From Rotaria sordida (Eukaryota > Rotifera > Eurotatoria > Philodinida > Philodinidae), in assembly GCA_905250125.1 (NCBI GenBank), contig CAJNOL010000245.1, forward strand, positions 62,001 through 126,000: a stretch of 64,000 nt of DNA. The letters run 5' to 3'. The notes below the pieces were generated by a model. The model searched no databases. It had not been told where the DNA came from and was given only the letters and a program-made list of their open reading frames with translations. Made by a program: the position numbers and the translations under genes. Below, piece by piece: positions 13,211 through 25,617 of this stretch (position 1 is its first letter; every line of letters begins with the position of its first letter).

Positions 13211-13860
13211 TATAGATAAATGATAGTTTGATGTATCACTTCATGCGAAGAAAATTGTCTACATTAAAAAAAGTCAAAGCCTAATCATGCTATTTTCATG
13301 ACTTATGCCCCTCGCAAAATTTCGAATCGCACTATTTATATTAATGTCAAATAGAATTTATGATTTCACCTGTGTTAATTTGATACTAAAGGGGAATCAA
13401 AAGAAATCTAAGAAACCAAAACATGTAAATTTCGGATATCGTTTTAATTAAGAAAAAAAAAATCATCAATCAATTAATTGTTAATCTAGTTGATCTGAAA
13501 GTCAGACATTATATGTGTGTTTGTTTTCCTTTTGCTTTTAAGAATATTTGTGTATGTATGTTCTTGAAATTTTTATGTTGTGCAGTATGTATCCACAAAG
13601 CTCGTAATTTCACTTTTTTTAAATTGATAATTGTTAATCGAACGAAAAAAAACAAAAGATAATTAATGATAACTATGTGTAAACTAATAAAAATATGTAA
13701 TCGTAAAAATAAATTTATAGCCATTTATTCATAAACAACTAGCGTTTTCATTAGAGATTTTACCGTGTGGAAATTTAAAATATTAGAATACATATGTCAT
13801 TGAGATCTCTATTTAAACGTTCTTAAGCATTCTAATCATTTATCCTCAGTTATCAAGAAT
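13211..13860. other. Intergenic AT-rich DNA
   Basis: Between two transposons; I see no gene, RNA or clear repeat here. Confidence 0.5.
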
Positions 13861-14660
13861 CAGAGATGGACGAGTCAGCAAAAACGTCGCACCGTCACCG
13901 CTCCGTTGATAAAGTTCCGCACCGCCACTGCCCCGCCTGTTCAACCTTGAAACCGTCACCGTCCCGCCCCACCCCACCCCGTTCAAAATGTTTTCAAAAA
14001 CTGTTTCTCGACAAATTTTTCCTCAAACTTTCATAATGACTATTTTATTTCATGAGATGAAAAGGCATATTTTAAATGCATAAATATCATTTCAAAATAG
14101 AAAAAAAAACATGAAAATGAAAAACAATTACAATAAAATCACTCATTTTGTGAAACGCACTTATATTTCCGAAGAAAATAGTAAGTGTATGTTTTAAGTT
14201 TGAGGTTTGACGGCTTCCCCTCCACTCTCCCCATCCCATTACAGACACATAGCAACCGGAAGGAGAACATTACAGATATACCCCAATTACAGACCTCAGC
14301 AACCGCGCATAAAAGGCTCTAGTTTTTATATAAAATATCAATTATTTCATGCGTATTCGAAAAAAAAGGTATTTTACAATTTAAAAATTAGGCGTCAGGA
14401 TAGAAAACTTTGAAAATATACGTGGGTTCCACATTTTAGCTCATTTGGAGCTGTACTAACAAGCTTCTTTTTACTGATTGGTTTTGTGTGAAAAAGTTTT
14501 AAAAATTTTTAAAAGATGTCTCTAAAGATCTGAGTATATTTAAAAAATCAAGGTTATACAAAGGCGGGAAAACCGCGAAATTTCGTCATGCACCGTCACC
14601 GCCCCGCACCGCCCTGCCGGCGGGGCGGGGTGGTGTTACACCGCGGCTCGTCCATCTCTG
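13861..14660. mobile_element. hAT-like element with GC-rich subterminal repeats
   Basis: Starts CAGAGATGGACGAG and ends with the exact inverse (14 of 14). Just inside both ends are unusually GC-rich arrays built from CACCG, CCCCGC and GCGGGG units, unlike the surrounding DNA. The interior is AT-rich and non-coding. The 8 bases outside the ends (TCAAGAAT and CTAGACAC) do not match, so no target duplication survives. Confidence 0.7.
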
Positions 14661-16832
14661 CTAGACACTTTATTCTTTCTAACAAAAAAAAAAGATAAAA
14701 TCTCTATGAGATTCTATTACAGCGCTACATCAAAGACAAAATTAATGCAGAACTTTTGCTCCACCCGTTATCAACAGATATTGATTACATTTTGAATAAT
14801 TAATATTTTAAGTTTATTTTATTCAGCTTGTGAAATCGTATGACGACTGAATATTCTGATCGGTTTTTTTCTTTGTTTTGACTTTAATGATATATTAAAT
14901 CATGAGAAAAACGAACGAAATAAGAACTATTGTTTGATTCAATGAGCATAGTTATGAGGAAAGTAACAGTGACTTCTACTGAATTACTTTTAAAGTAATT
15001 CAAGACTAACTTGATTGATACGCAACTAGAAATTTAATAGATGAACAATTCATACAAGTGTATAGAATTCTATAATCATCGTTAGAGTTATCAAGATAAT
15101 ATAGAGTACAAAAGCCTTGACATTAATTATTTCTTTATGTATTGCTAAGTTAAACTTGCATTAATTGATGTTTGTACAGAACAAAAGCAATATTTTCGTC
15201 ATTCATAACTTGTTCAAATCTATGATATCGTAGGATTTCAGCCTTTCTTCTGCTATGTCAATATGTAACTGGATAAAGGATTCTATAGAACTAATTTCAT
15301 GCTATAAAGTAAGGTTTTCAGTTGAATAACTTTTAGCTAAAAATAAAAGAAAAAACAAGTCAAATAAAATTTTTATATCGATTTCAGTTTGTAGTTATTT
15401 CAAACATCTGCTTATATTACAGAAAGTTTGAATTAGAAATAACTCATTCTTTCCTTTAATAAATATCCGAAACAGGAAGGACTATTTGGTTGTAACTCTT
15501 TACAGTAGAAATCATGCTGAAATAAACACCTTCATCAGAAAAAATTAGTATAAAGTATCTGTGAGAATCTTTCATTTTTCTTCAATGTTATTTGTATGTC
15601 AAATTTAGTATAACAGCTTCGGTACAAGAAAGTATTCGACACTTATCTCAAGGAAAATCTCAATATTCTTCGAGAAAAGAACTCCAAATGTTTTCCCATT
15701 GTCATAGAAAATCTTTTGGTTTTTACAAATTTTAGAGAAGAAAAAAGGCTTAAAGTGATGCCATCGCGAAACATTTTTCCTCATTTTGAACAGTCACAAT
15801 CTGCAAAAGCAGGATATAATTCCTCAACAAAGTTGATCATCGAACATTATTCTACGCATCATCCAAATTTTTCTTGCTTTTTAGTTTAGATATTAAAAAC
15901 GTGAGATCAATTTTTTATATAAATTCCTATCACGAACTTTTCCATCTATCGAAAGAGAAACGTGAGATGATAATATGAAAAGTTGACTGACGAAGGGCTG
16001 TTCTTCCAAACCTTCGTTCTCCATATATCGAAGCTCTACTGGATTGTTTTAGCATAAAAATATGTAGTCCCTCTCAGGTCATCTAGAAATTAGAATTTCA
16101 ACTTCAAACTTAGCATGAACAAAGTTCTTAATGAGATTCGTTAATATAGAAAATTTCGAATGTTCAATATCTCTGGATAGAAAAAAAAAGCCTAGAAAAA
16201 TTACACCTTTCTTAAAGAATTAATCTCAAGTTCATGCAAAATTTGAATTCGAAAGTCAATTTTTCATGCGACCTGAGTAGGGCTAAAAGTTTCTGTTGAA
16301 AGTCGAATTGTTGTTTGCTCTATTTTGACTGATATGATCTATTTTCCAAAAGAATTTAACAATATTTTTTCGATTCCGAATTCATTTATCTCTTTGTTTT
16401 TTTAGGATTCGTTCATGAAAACTGTTCATTATTTGGATTCCTCAGTTGGATATTATCTTTAATTTTTTTCATTTGATTTCTATACTTTTACAATGAATGT
16501 ATAAACTGATAGAGAAATCAGTATCTTTTTTTTTTATGAAAAACAGAAAATTTGATATGTTATTATCCCTTTTTGTTTCCTTTCGATGATTAAACCACTT
16601 TTTGAAATAATCTTCTGGAATACTGTTTCAGTTCGTAGTACTTATGTTTTCTTTTTTTCTATGTGCATTGATCAGGTATAATCCAAAATAAGGATTGATA
16701 ATAGAAAGAAGAAAATAATGCAATTTTATGACGAAATGAATGACTCATCTTTTATATTGCATCATATTATTTTGAAATTACAGTACAAAATGACACAGAA
16801 ATAAAACATATTTTTATACAGCTGATTTTTAG
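14661..16832. other. Gene-poor interval
   Basis: About 2.2 kb without a supportable gene or a clear inverted repeat. Frames are short and codon use is unlike the nearby genes. It may be old transposon sequence or the introns of the broken gene that follows. Confidence 0.4.
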
Positions 16833-17389
16833 ATAACGACACCTGTAGAAGAAATTGATTTTAATGAATCACCAGAAGAAGTTGAGAAAGTTTTGAATCA
16901 ATGATCAAAGACACCATCGACGCTCAATAAATCAAAATCGGATGAAAACATGTAAGAATTGATTCATGTATTGTATCTTGTATTATGTTGTTGTAAAACA
17001 CGATCTGCAATGAATATTGAAATATAAAACAATTCTCTATCAACAGTAGTAGATCTGAAGACTTCAACAGAACTGCTTCGACTAAGATCTTCGAAAAAAA
17101 TTTTATTTAATAGAGGAAAATAGGGTGTCACCAAGCTTCCCATGTACTACCTTCATCAACTTATATTCTATTGACGGAGAGTTCGACAGACAATTTGATG
17201 AAGAATGCTGATGGAGAGGTCAGAAACATCTCATTTTGATCCATCCAATAAAAATTTTTCTCAAAACCTTCGAACAGATATAAGAAATCTGATTTTTAAC
17301 GTCTTAATTTTCCACAAATCCTTATTCAAGTGGTTTCGTTGAGGTCTTCGACCCTACTAATCCTGATGAAGAATCCAGTTAGTTGCGCA
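16833..17389 (+). pseudogene. Decayed multi-exon gene fragments
   Basis: Exon-like segment 16833-16951 has a good acceptor (ttttag) and donor (gtaag) and reads ITTPVEEIDFNESPEEVEK, then an in-frame TGA at about residue 24, then SKTPSTLNKSKSDEN. A second segment after 17046 (SRSEDFNRTASTKIF) continues the frame. A third, near 17331-17389, reads GFVEVFDPTNPDEESS and a stop. Acidic and Ser-rich composition and splice signals resemble real exons, but the stop and missing junctions suggest a dead gene. Parent family not recognised. Confidence 0.4.
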
Positions 17390-17982
17390 TCTTTCTATTG
17401 TATCAGAGACAGTGACAGGTTTTGTTGGTATACGGTTGAAGGCCATGTCTCAATATCGTCTAGTTAACTACTTCCTTATTGCATTTCTCGAGCATCGAGT
17501 AACAGAATAGTGAAGAAATCTCTTCTAAATTAGATTGAATAAAACAATTTCCTCGTGATTAGCAACAGTAGCTGCGTCATGATTCACAATTTAATCCTGC
17601 ACGAAATGAGCTAGCAGCTTTATTATGATTTTTTATTTTTTATTCACAGAAGAGTTTACCTTTTATCAAAAGTGTACCTCATTTGGATATTCTTTTATTG
17701 GATTTTTATTAAGTGGCGATGTTTTCTTGCTCAGTAAAGTCAAACAATTTCTTATTCATTTTTTCATTGTTAATGTTAAATTTTAGGATATTATCGATTG
17801 AAAAATTACAATACGTAACTTGCGATAAATATTTTAATTTACATTAAAAAAATTTATAAATGGTTTCAACTAGACTTTACTTTTTTTGGACGAACTTCAA
17901 CATAAAAACAAACTGAAGAGGATTTTTATCTTGGAAAGAAAAATACCTGTTCTTTATAATTCTTTAGACTGTCTATTTTAGT

Positions 17983-18262
17983 GTTGCTCCAGATATTTTT
18001 CGAAATCACATAAACGAAACCTAATTTGTAATAATAACGTTGAACAATTATATTGTGATACTTGTCAACGGTACAGAGCTTGTTTGCATATGTTTTTTTC
18101 TAATTTTTTATATATTGATGTATTTGAAGTTTTCTGATAGATCGTTGTGTGGGTGGTACATGTGCAGATGTAACATGCAAATTTGATGATACTCGTAGTG
18201 ATCAACGTGATAAGTATGAAAAATTAATTAATGGTGGTGAATGTATTGATCCAAAATGTTAG
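17983..18262 (+). pseudogene. Cysteine-rich gene remnant
   Basis: Two exon-like pieces. One runs from 17983 (acceptor ttttag) to about 18098 and contains CNNNVEQLYCDTCQRYRAC; the other, from about 18141 to a TAG at 18260-18262, contains CVGGTCADVTCKFDD and ends GGECIDPKC. Regular Cys spacing suggests a small extracellular disulphide-rich domain. No signal peptide or start exon is found upstream, and a foldback element begins right after the stop, so it is probably truncated. Could be the 3' end of the fragments at 16833-17389. Confidence 0.4.
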
Positions 18263-18264
18263 AG

Positions 18265-19190
18265 GATTTGGCCGAAAATCATGGATTTTACTCGGTCTTT
18301 CCAGGTACTCGTTCGCTTTGGAGTCAGGACTTTGCACATCTTGTAGATCTTGATGAATTATGTCTATTATAAAAATTTTTTTGTGTCGCTAGCTTGTTTT
18401 TGAGAAGTTCGAACGTCTCTACTATTACAATTATAAGAGACATCCTATCAGAAAAAATCATTATTGAGACAAATACAAATAGAAACGAGCTGAGATTTTC
18501 CTTATGTATAGTTGTACTCATATGGTAGATCATGAGAAAGTTTGAGCTCAAATGACCTTGTAAAGACGAGTCATCTCAAATATTAATGTAATTTTTAATG
18601 CCATTAATCATAGGTACTGCTTCAATTCATTTCTTTTCATCGATTATGTTTTATGATCTGTACACGAAATAAGCTTCCATATATTTAATTTACAATATAA
18701 GTATCCCTACGGACGTCTAGATAGACGAAAAACTAAATAAATTATGGTGACAAGCTACAATTATTAAGTATCTGAAATAGTATTACGACACTGATGCTCA
18801 TTATTCAAACAGTTTCAATTCTATGCCTCTTAATTTTGAAAAGTAGCGTAATTAATGACATTAAAAATTATATTAATATTTGAGATGACTCGTCTTTACA
18901 AGGTTATTTGAGCTCAAACTTTTTCATGATCTACCACATGAGTGCAACTATACATAAGGAAAATCTCAGCTTGTTTCAATTTATATTGGTCTCGACAATG
19001 ATTTTTTTTTTGATAGGATGTCTCTTATAACTGTAATAGTAGAGATGTTCGATCTTCTCAGAAACAAGCTAGGCACACAAAAATTTTTTTATAATAGACA
19101 TAATTCATCAAGATCTGCAAGGTGCGCAAAGTTCCGACTCGAAAGCGAATGAGCACAGGGAATTCTGATGTTTCAAAATTTTTTGCCCAC
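18265..19190. mobile_element. Foldback (long inverted repeat) element
   Basis: Left arm 18306-18608 and right arm 18851-19155 are inverted copies over about 300 bases with scattered mismatches; both carry the motif TGAGATGACTCGTCTTTACA (one as its complement). The spacer of about 240 bases is AT-rich. Weaker similarity may extend outward to the limits given. No coding capacity and no clear target duplication. Confidence 0.75.
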
Positions 19191-19491
19191 AAAATGGATC
19201 AGATCTGAAGAAACAAACATCACAGCAGTTGCATACTGTTGCAGATTTTCCGATTACCTGTAAAATGCAATGAAACAAAAGGAACTAACAACTCTTGTTA
19301 CAAATCAATTGTGATTTAAAATTATGAAGACATGTGATAAAATATACTCGAGACAAACAATTTTTTTCTGTATTTTTTTATACATCACCAAAAGAATGCA
19401 GAGAGTTATGAATTGAATAAAATTTAAAAAAAACATGAAAATTTATTATTAAAAAAATACATAACAGATATGGATTTGTAGGACGGAAATG

Positions 19492-22400
19492 ATTGCTTAC
19501 AGGGGCGGCGGAGCGGTCTTAGTCTAGGGTAGGCTCAACTTTTAAGCCAAGCCAGCACCGAGAGTCAATTGAAAGACTTTTTTTTCGTTTATAATGGTAA
19601 GCGCTACGGATTCTCTTGCTAGGTTTAAATTCCGTAGAATTTGATAACTAAAGGATGGTCCGAAAGTTTCGACCCCTTTCTATAAATCGATAATATCTAC
19701 AACAAACTTACACAAAGTTATTGATCAAATTGTGTTATTTTGTAGAGGAAGATGAGAGTTATCATTCGAAAAAAATATTTCGAAACACATAAATCTATTA
19801 TAATGTTATGATCATTTTAGTAGCTTTGAGCTGGCATCCCACCCCACCTCGTTTTCCTCCTTTTCTTCTGTTCTTTTAAAATTCCTCTTTTTAGCCTCTT
19901 TTTCGAAAAAATCCACTTTTTCCTCTTTTCTCACGAAGAAGCAGGTCGTTGACAAAAATATTCATGAATATATTGATTATTGTTACCGTATCATACAAAA
20001 ATATCACATAATAAACTGATGTGCTGATCAGTCAAGTTGCATAGCTAAGGAAGCTAAAGTATATGATTTTAGTGATCAACTTCAGCGATATTATATATTC
20101 ATAATCGGAATCCAATTTTTGTAGTTCTCTAGCGGAAGCAAAAGCACTCAATTATGTTTCCAATATGAAATCATCATTCTCTCACGATCTTAACATGTTT
20201 TTGTGTACTCAAAAAGTGAGTACACTCTAGAATCGGTCAGTGTGTCCGGCCGTTTACACGATAACTTTTGAAAGGAGAGTCCGATTGCGATGAAATTTTC
20301 TACACAGTTTAGTCTCAACAATATCTCGGTCGAGTTCGAAGATGAGAATGATTCATCAAACCGTTCCTGAGTTATTGCAAAAATAGTCATTATTCCCTAT
20401 GCCTTCCTATGCGAAAATCGACCTATCCCCACTTTCGTAAGAAACTTTTCCTATCATAGTCAAATAAAACCCCAACTATTATATACCATTCGATAGAGAA
20501 TTTCACGAGCTACAAAATGGTATATAAAACATAAAGAAACAAGAAGACTAACTCACCTATTGCAAAGATAATTAAACGGGAAATGGTTCTGTTCTTGTCC
20601 ACACTCTAATTGATCCACAATTAGAGCTCTGTCTTTCGATCACAGAGATGATAGTTCGAGGTTTTCTGGGTCGAAGAACTCTAATCCAAGCTCCATTTGC
20701 CTTGAAATCCTATTGGTTGAGCAGTAACCAATAGAAATCAAGCTATAGGAAAAAACGACTTTCTTAGGATAAATCAAAGCGAAGAGTTCAAATCTGAGCT
20801 GTATTCATCTCTAAATCCTATTGATTGAGCAATAGCCAATAGAATTCAAGTGTTTTATAGAAAAGGTTTGCCAGGATAATTTTTACGTCCACACATTCTA
20901 GGATTACTCATCCGTCTCACTCACTTTTTGAAGTACACATAACTCTCGGATTTAAATCTGAGGTTTCCACATTTATTCCGGTTAAGATCGACATGTAAAA
21001 TTATAATCCCGAGCTCACTTTTCTTGGCCACTTTTTTCGGCCCCAGAGAAGCTTGTGATATGAATCTAACAATAGATAGGTAACTCGTAGCGTAGCGCAT
21101 GCTTCAAAGCAAAGAGTTCCTAGGATGACTAGACTCAGTCTAGAATTCTGTCAGATTCAATGGGATTTGTTCGGCAAGATAGCTTCCGATAGTATGATAA
21201 CATAAGTTGAAGATTTCTGCTTATCAGAAAATGAAGTAACCCCTCTTCCTCTTCTTCCGAGTTTCTTTGTATTCAATCACATTTTAGAGGTTCGTATATC
21301 TCCAAACCGTACACGGAGAAATATAATCGTATACGAAGAAATACAAAGTAAAACGAAAAGTGTAGACGAGCTTTGTTTGTCTATAAACGATCATATTTTT
21401 GCGCATACGATCACGGATTTATACGATCACATTACTGGGCGATATGAAACGCCGTATTTCTCCAATTACGAGCGTGTTTGCTTGACATGGGTTAATATTG
21501 ACAACGGTTTGATGATACTTGGAAGAAATCGGATATGATGGAATGCAACAGCAACAAACAGGGGTATCCGATAACCAAAAAGTAAGAGATCATACAATCT
21601 ACTCAATACAAGTAAGTCGTTTTATACAGAACCCAAGAAGATGATCATATGTCACTGCGAAAAATTAAGCGTTTTCGATAGCACGCGGTCAAATGGTTCC
21701 CACAAACCTGCTGTCTGGACACAGTTGCAACCAATGTATTAATTTATGTTGAGAAACGGAAAAATGAAACTGACTTGCGAAAAATGGTCAAAATCACGGA
21801 AGAATTGTCGAAAATTGAAAAAGCGCAAGAAAAACTTTCTCACATGCGCAGCCATTCGAAAAAAAGGAACAAAACGTAAAAAGGACATTTAATGAATTTT
21901 GATTGTTTCTATTTCTATATACCTACTTAGTTAGACAGTGATACTATACTCAGATACTATGCAGATAGAATATTTAGAATATTTTTCTAATGTTTTCCGG
22001 TTTTCTAATGGATAAATAAGCAGCTGCACAAAAATCTTCGAACAATTTGGAAGTTTCGTTTTTGTTTTTCTCTTTCAAGTCATATTCAATCTATACTGAT
22101 AACGTACGAATTTTGTCGGATCTATAGTACTATAGTGCCGGTGAGTATTAGTTTTCTTCGAAAGGAAACTGGACGCCTCTTTTTCTCCTCTTTTTTTTCA
22201 AGAATGCTGGGCATCTTTTTTTCTCTTTTTTTTTACAAAGTGTTAGTGAGATGCCAGATCTATTTCCAAATATTTTTTCACATGATAACTCTTATCTTTC
22301 TCTAAAAGATGACGTAATTTGATTAATAACTTCATATTAGTTTGTTGTAGATGGTATCGATTTATAGAGAGTGATCGAAACTTTTGAACCACCCTTTAGA

Positions 22401-22622
22401 GAATTTTAACATTGAACAGAGCCTATCTGAGCTTCTTTTATCTCCTCAATCTAAGACGATTCAAGCCTACTCAAGCTTTTTCATATGTTTAGCTTAGGAT
22501 AATTCTAACCTGTCCAAGCCTTTATCTGTCCCAGTTTGAGCCTACCCAAGCCTACCCGACTCCAATCTAGGGTAGGCTCGAGCCTACCCAGGCCTCGTGG
22601 CTCCGCCGCCTATGATTGCTTA
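19492..22622. mobile_element. Large hAT-like element with long inverted termini and TSD
   Basis: Perfect 8-bp duplications ATTGCTTA lie at 19492-19499 and 22615-22622. The element (19500-22614, 3115 bp) starts CAGGGGCGGCGGAGC and ends with its near-inverse (CATAGGCGGCGGAGC read inward). Patchy inverted similarity continues for about 400 bases, including matched segments near 19650-19800 and 22240-22405. The interior has no frame above 70 codons, so no transposase is encoded. It holds two diverged direct repeats near 20675-20880, the first with a 9-bp hairpin. Confidence 0.8.
20710..20734. repeat. Hairpin inside the large hAT-like element
   Basis: CTATTGGTT and AACCAATAG form a perfect 9-bp stem with a 7-base loop. 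A diverged copy lies about 120 bases downstream, within a direct repeat. Confidence 0.5.
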
Positions 22623-22825
22623 TCATACGAAATTTGAGATTATACAGTTGGACAATTCCTTGTCCGTTATATATTTCATTAAAAATAAATTGTCTTATTT
22701 TTTTAAAATTTTATTCTTTTCATTGATTTTTTCATCTTCTCTTCTAACGATGAAGATTTCTCTAGTCCTATTGCTTGTTTTTTAAAGGTGTGGGAAGGTA
22801 AAAATGATAGCTGTAGTTCTCATAT

Positions 22826-23227
22826 TCATTGTTTTCTCAAATATTCATTATATAGGTCTGTATTTTTTGTTATATACTCAAATAAAATAGATGTGATACG
22901 GCAAAACTGAATAGAGTATAGACTTATGAGTGTTTTACATAAACCAGTAGAATACACGAAACATTCGGTACTACAAGGCAAATAATCAATTGTCGTACTC
23001 AGATGAGTATTTTCGCTAGGACAGAAACCATTCTTGAATCGATTCCGATGCGAAAATTTCCAATCCATTGGGAATGGGTGCAGAAAAACAGCATTATTCT
23101 TCCTCGTCTTTTCATGAACCTTTGATACAATATCTATTGATTTTCCGTTAGCATAAAGCTCGGTTTGTTTCCTAATAATTGATTTGGTGTGCATTAAACT
23201 CATCGTTTTACTTTGTACAATGTACAA
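22826..23227 (-). CDS. Hypothetical single-exon ORF, 133 aa
   Basis: Open from ATG at 23227 to a stop at 22826. The translation contains several His, Cys and Asn residues and no domain, signal peptide or repeat I recognise. Codon use is less A/T-biased than in the real genes here. It sits just outside the large hAT-like element and may be a chance ORF or old transposon-derived sequence. Confidence 0.2.
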   Translation of the reverse strand: MYIVQSKTMSLMHTKSIIRKQTELYANGKSIDIVSKVHEKTRKNNAVFLHPFPMDWKFSHRNRFKNGFCPSENTHLSTTIDYLPCSTECFVYSTGLCKTLISLYSIQFCRITSILFEYITKNTDLYNEYLRKQ

Positions 23228-24253
23228 ATATGTTTTTTTTCGCTAGGTTTGACATTTCGATCGATTCGAAAGTTTCATAATCTCATAAACGATAAGTTTA
23301 GTTTAGAGATGCGCTTCACATCACGTTAGTACTATCCAGTTTAAATCGAAATGATATTGAATACGCCTAACATTTTTAGCTGATTGGAGATTTCTTCCGA
23401 TGTTCTCTTTGCCATATTCGTTATTACACTGAAATGGAACGTAACGAACGAACAACAAGAGTATAAAAAAAAATCAGAAATAAATTTTAACTTAATCATT
23501 GTAATGATGAAATTATTGATCTGAGACGATTATTCATCAGTAGATATCCATGTTGAATATAACTCTTTATTGTCTAGATCATCTACTTTTAATTTACTAA
23601 CTTATATGACTAACGAGTAAAAACATGACCAAAATTACCTTATTGTTTTGAGTGCTCTTATCGGATCCACAGCTGTATTCTATTCAATTAAGAAGCATGG
23701 CACGTTCTACCGTGGGAGACACAAAACGAGTAAAGTGTTGAATTGGGATTTTAACGAATGTATGCAGCTGCTGTAGTAATATTTTTATCTATCGTTCGTC
23801 GATTATTATTTGCCGTAGCAATGGTAGATGAGTAGATTCGATGTGATTCAGACAATGAACATTTCTCATTAGCACGATAATTATCGTTCAGTTCTTTCCT
23901 TATTCCAACAAGAAGAGAACAATGACGTGAAGACAAATTCTTTTCTTTTAAATCAATTTTTTAATAGATTTTAAATGGTGATAAAAAAAAAGGCCCCCTC
24001 ATTAATATTCTTCCATATTTTGCATTAAAATTTGGTCTTGTCATTTTGGTCTCTTTATTCGTTTCTTCTATCTTCATTTTATACAAGAGACCAGTTAGTT
24101 AGCTACACATTGACTAGTCTGTCAATATAGGCAAACTCTTGTTTTTCCGTTCGAAGTATTCAGCGGAAATAAACTTCTTGCTTCTTTACTTCAGTGATGA
24201 TGAATAATAATGTAGAAAAAAAATGTACCATGACATAGACATGAATAAAGTTG

Positions 24254-24380
24254 TGCGTCATCATGTTGACAGCAAAATACGTATGTTCCTTATGTCAATA
24301 AAAGATTACACATATTGCTGATGACGTCGAGGGTATGACGCTAATGGAAGAAAACAGTACACTACGGCTCTATATAAATA
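24254..24380 (+). promoter_or_regulatory. Putative core promoter of vWA copy C
   Basis: TGCGTCAT (24254-24261), TGACGTCG (24322-24329) and TGACG (24336-24340) precede a TATA-like stretch TATATAAATA (24371-24380), which lies 105 bases before the start codon. The bZIP half-sites match those before copies A and B. Confidence 0.45.
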
Positions 24381-24484
24381 TAAAACCATTTTTGCTTTAT
24401 TTATCTTATCTATAACTATGGTCAAGGCATAGATGTTTTTCATTTTAGATATATATTTTTTTAGTTTAATCTTCTAAAACGTTG

Positions 24485-25617
24485 ATGTCTTACGCCAACG
24501 TCGCCTCACCACAATATCCTAATATGCCTACTCCTACAGCTCCAATGCCATCAACCACAGAATCAAATTATAATGGACCATTTCCTAATGCAATGACAAC
24601 GGCTGAAGCACGTATGCAAAAATTTGCAGAAATTTCAGCTCGATATGAAATCAGTCATGAATTTGCAACTCGCCTACGACAACTTGAAGGTTATGAAATT
24701 GTCTTTTTATGTGATGATTCAGGTTCAATGGGAACTGCTGTGGGTAAGTTATATTTCTTTTTTTATGTTTACATCAGCAATATATTGTTTCTAAGACGTA
24801 AACCATTTTATTGACTATTTATCTTTTTTTTGTAATAGGAGACACTAACAATGCTTTTGCTGTACGTTCTACTCGTTGGGATGAATTAAAACAAATTGTA
24901 TCTATCACTGTCGATATCGGTTCTGTACTTGATCCTGATGGTTTAGATATCTATTTTCTTAATCGTCCTCCACTTTTACATGTTAAACATTCATCTGAAT
25001 TGATACCAGCTTTTGCTCAACCACCCAATGGTTTAACACCAATTACACGTGTACTTCGTCAAATACTTCAAGCTAAACAGAATGAAATTCAAGAACGTAA
25101 ACTTTTGATTATTATTGCTACCGATGGACAACCAACTGATGATAGTGGTAAAACTGATGTTGGATCATTAGAACGTGTTCTTAAACATGAAAGAAAACCA
25201 GCTGATAGAATATTGATAACATTCTGTGCATGTACTGATGATGATCAAGCTGTCGGATATTTAAATAGATGGGATGAAACAATTCCTTATCTTGATGTCT
25301 GTGATGATTATCGATCAGAACGAAAAGAAATCTGGCGAGTAAGTCATTTATTAATTAAAAGAATTTTTCTAAAAGAGGTCTATTATATAAATTCATTGTT
25401 TCAACTACTTTTATATCTATTTTGTGTTGATCGTTTATTTATGTTTGATAAACTTGTGTTGTTTTTTTATTTTTAGGCTCAAGGACGACAATTTCCTTTT
25501 TCGTTTGGAGATTATGTAGTAAAAATATTATTAGGCCCGATCGATCGATATTTTGATAATCTTGATCAAAAACCAGTTGGTTCACGCAATATGCAGGCAT
25601 GTTGCTCTTTGATGTAA
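24485..25617 (+). CDS. vWA-domain protein, copy C, with CaaX box
   Basis: Three exons only: 24485-24743, 24839-25338, 25477-25617; 299 aa. The ATG at 24485 is the first in frame after the promoter motifs. The MIDAS motif DDSGS, the core strand RKLLIIIATDG, and the shared C-terminal block (PFSFGDYVVK) align with copies A and B. The N-terminus is Pro/Thr-rich but lacks their PPPY motif. The end MQACCSLM gives a CaaX box with Met (farnesyl class) preceded by an extra Cys that could be palmitoylated. It shares only one intron position with its paralogues, and its second intron is at a site absent from both. Function unknown; probably a lipid-anchored cytoplasmic protein. Confidence 0.88.

Larger units (their letters stand above)
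22623..24484. other. Spacer upstream of vWA copy C
   Basis: No secure gene. One uninterrupted minus-strand frame of 133 codons (22826-23227, below) is the only sizeable ORF. The last 250 bases before 24485 carry bZIP-like half-sites and a TATA-like box. Confidence 0.5.

Noticed and set aside
19585..19640. tRNA- or SINE-like stretch with a GGTTTAAATTCC box B resemblance
   Set aside because: No convincing A box or cloverleaf, and it lies inside a diverged hAT-like element.
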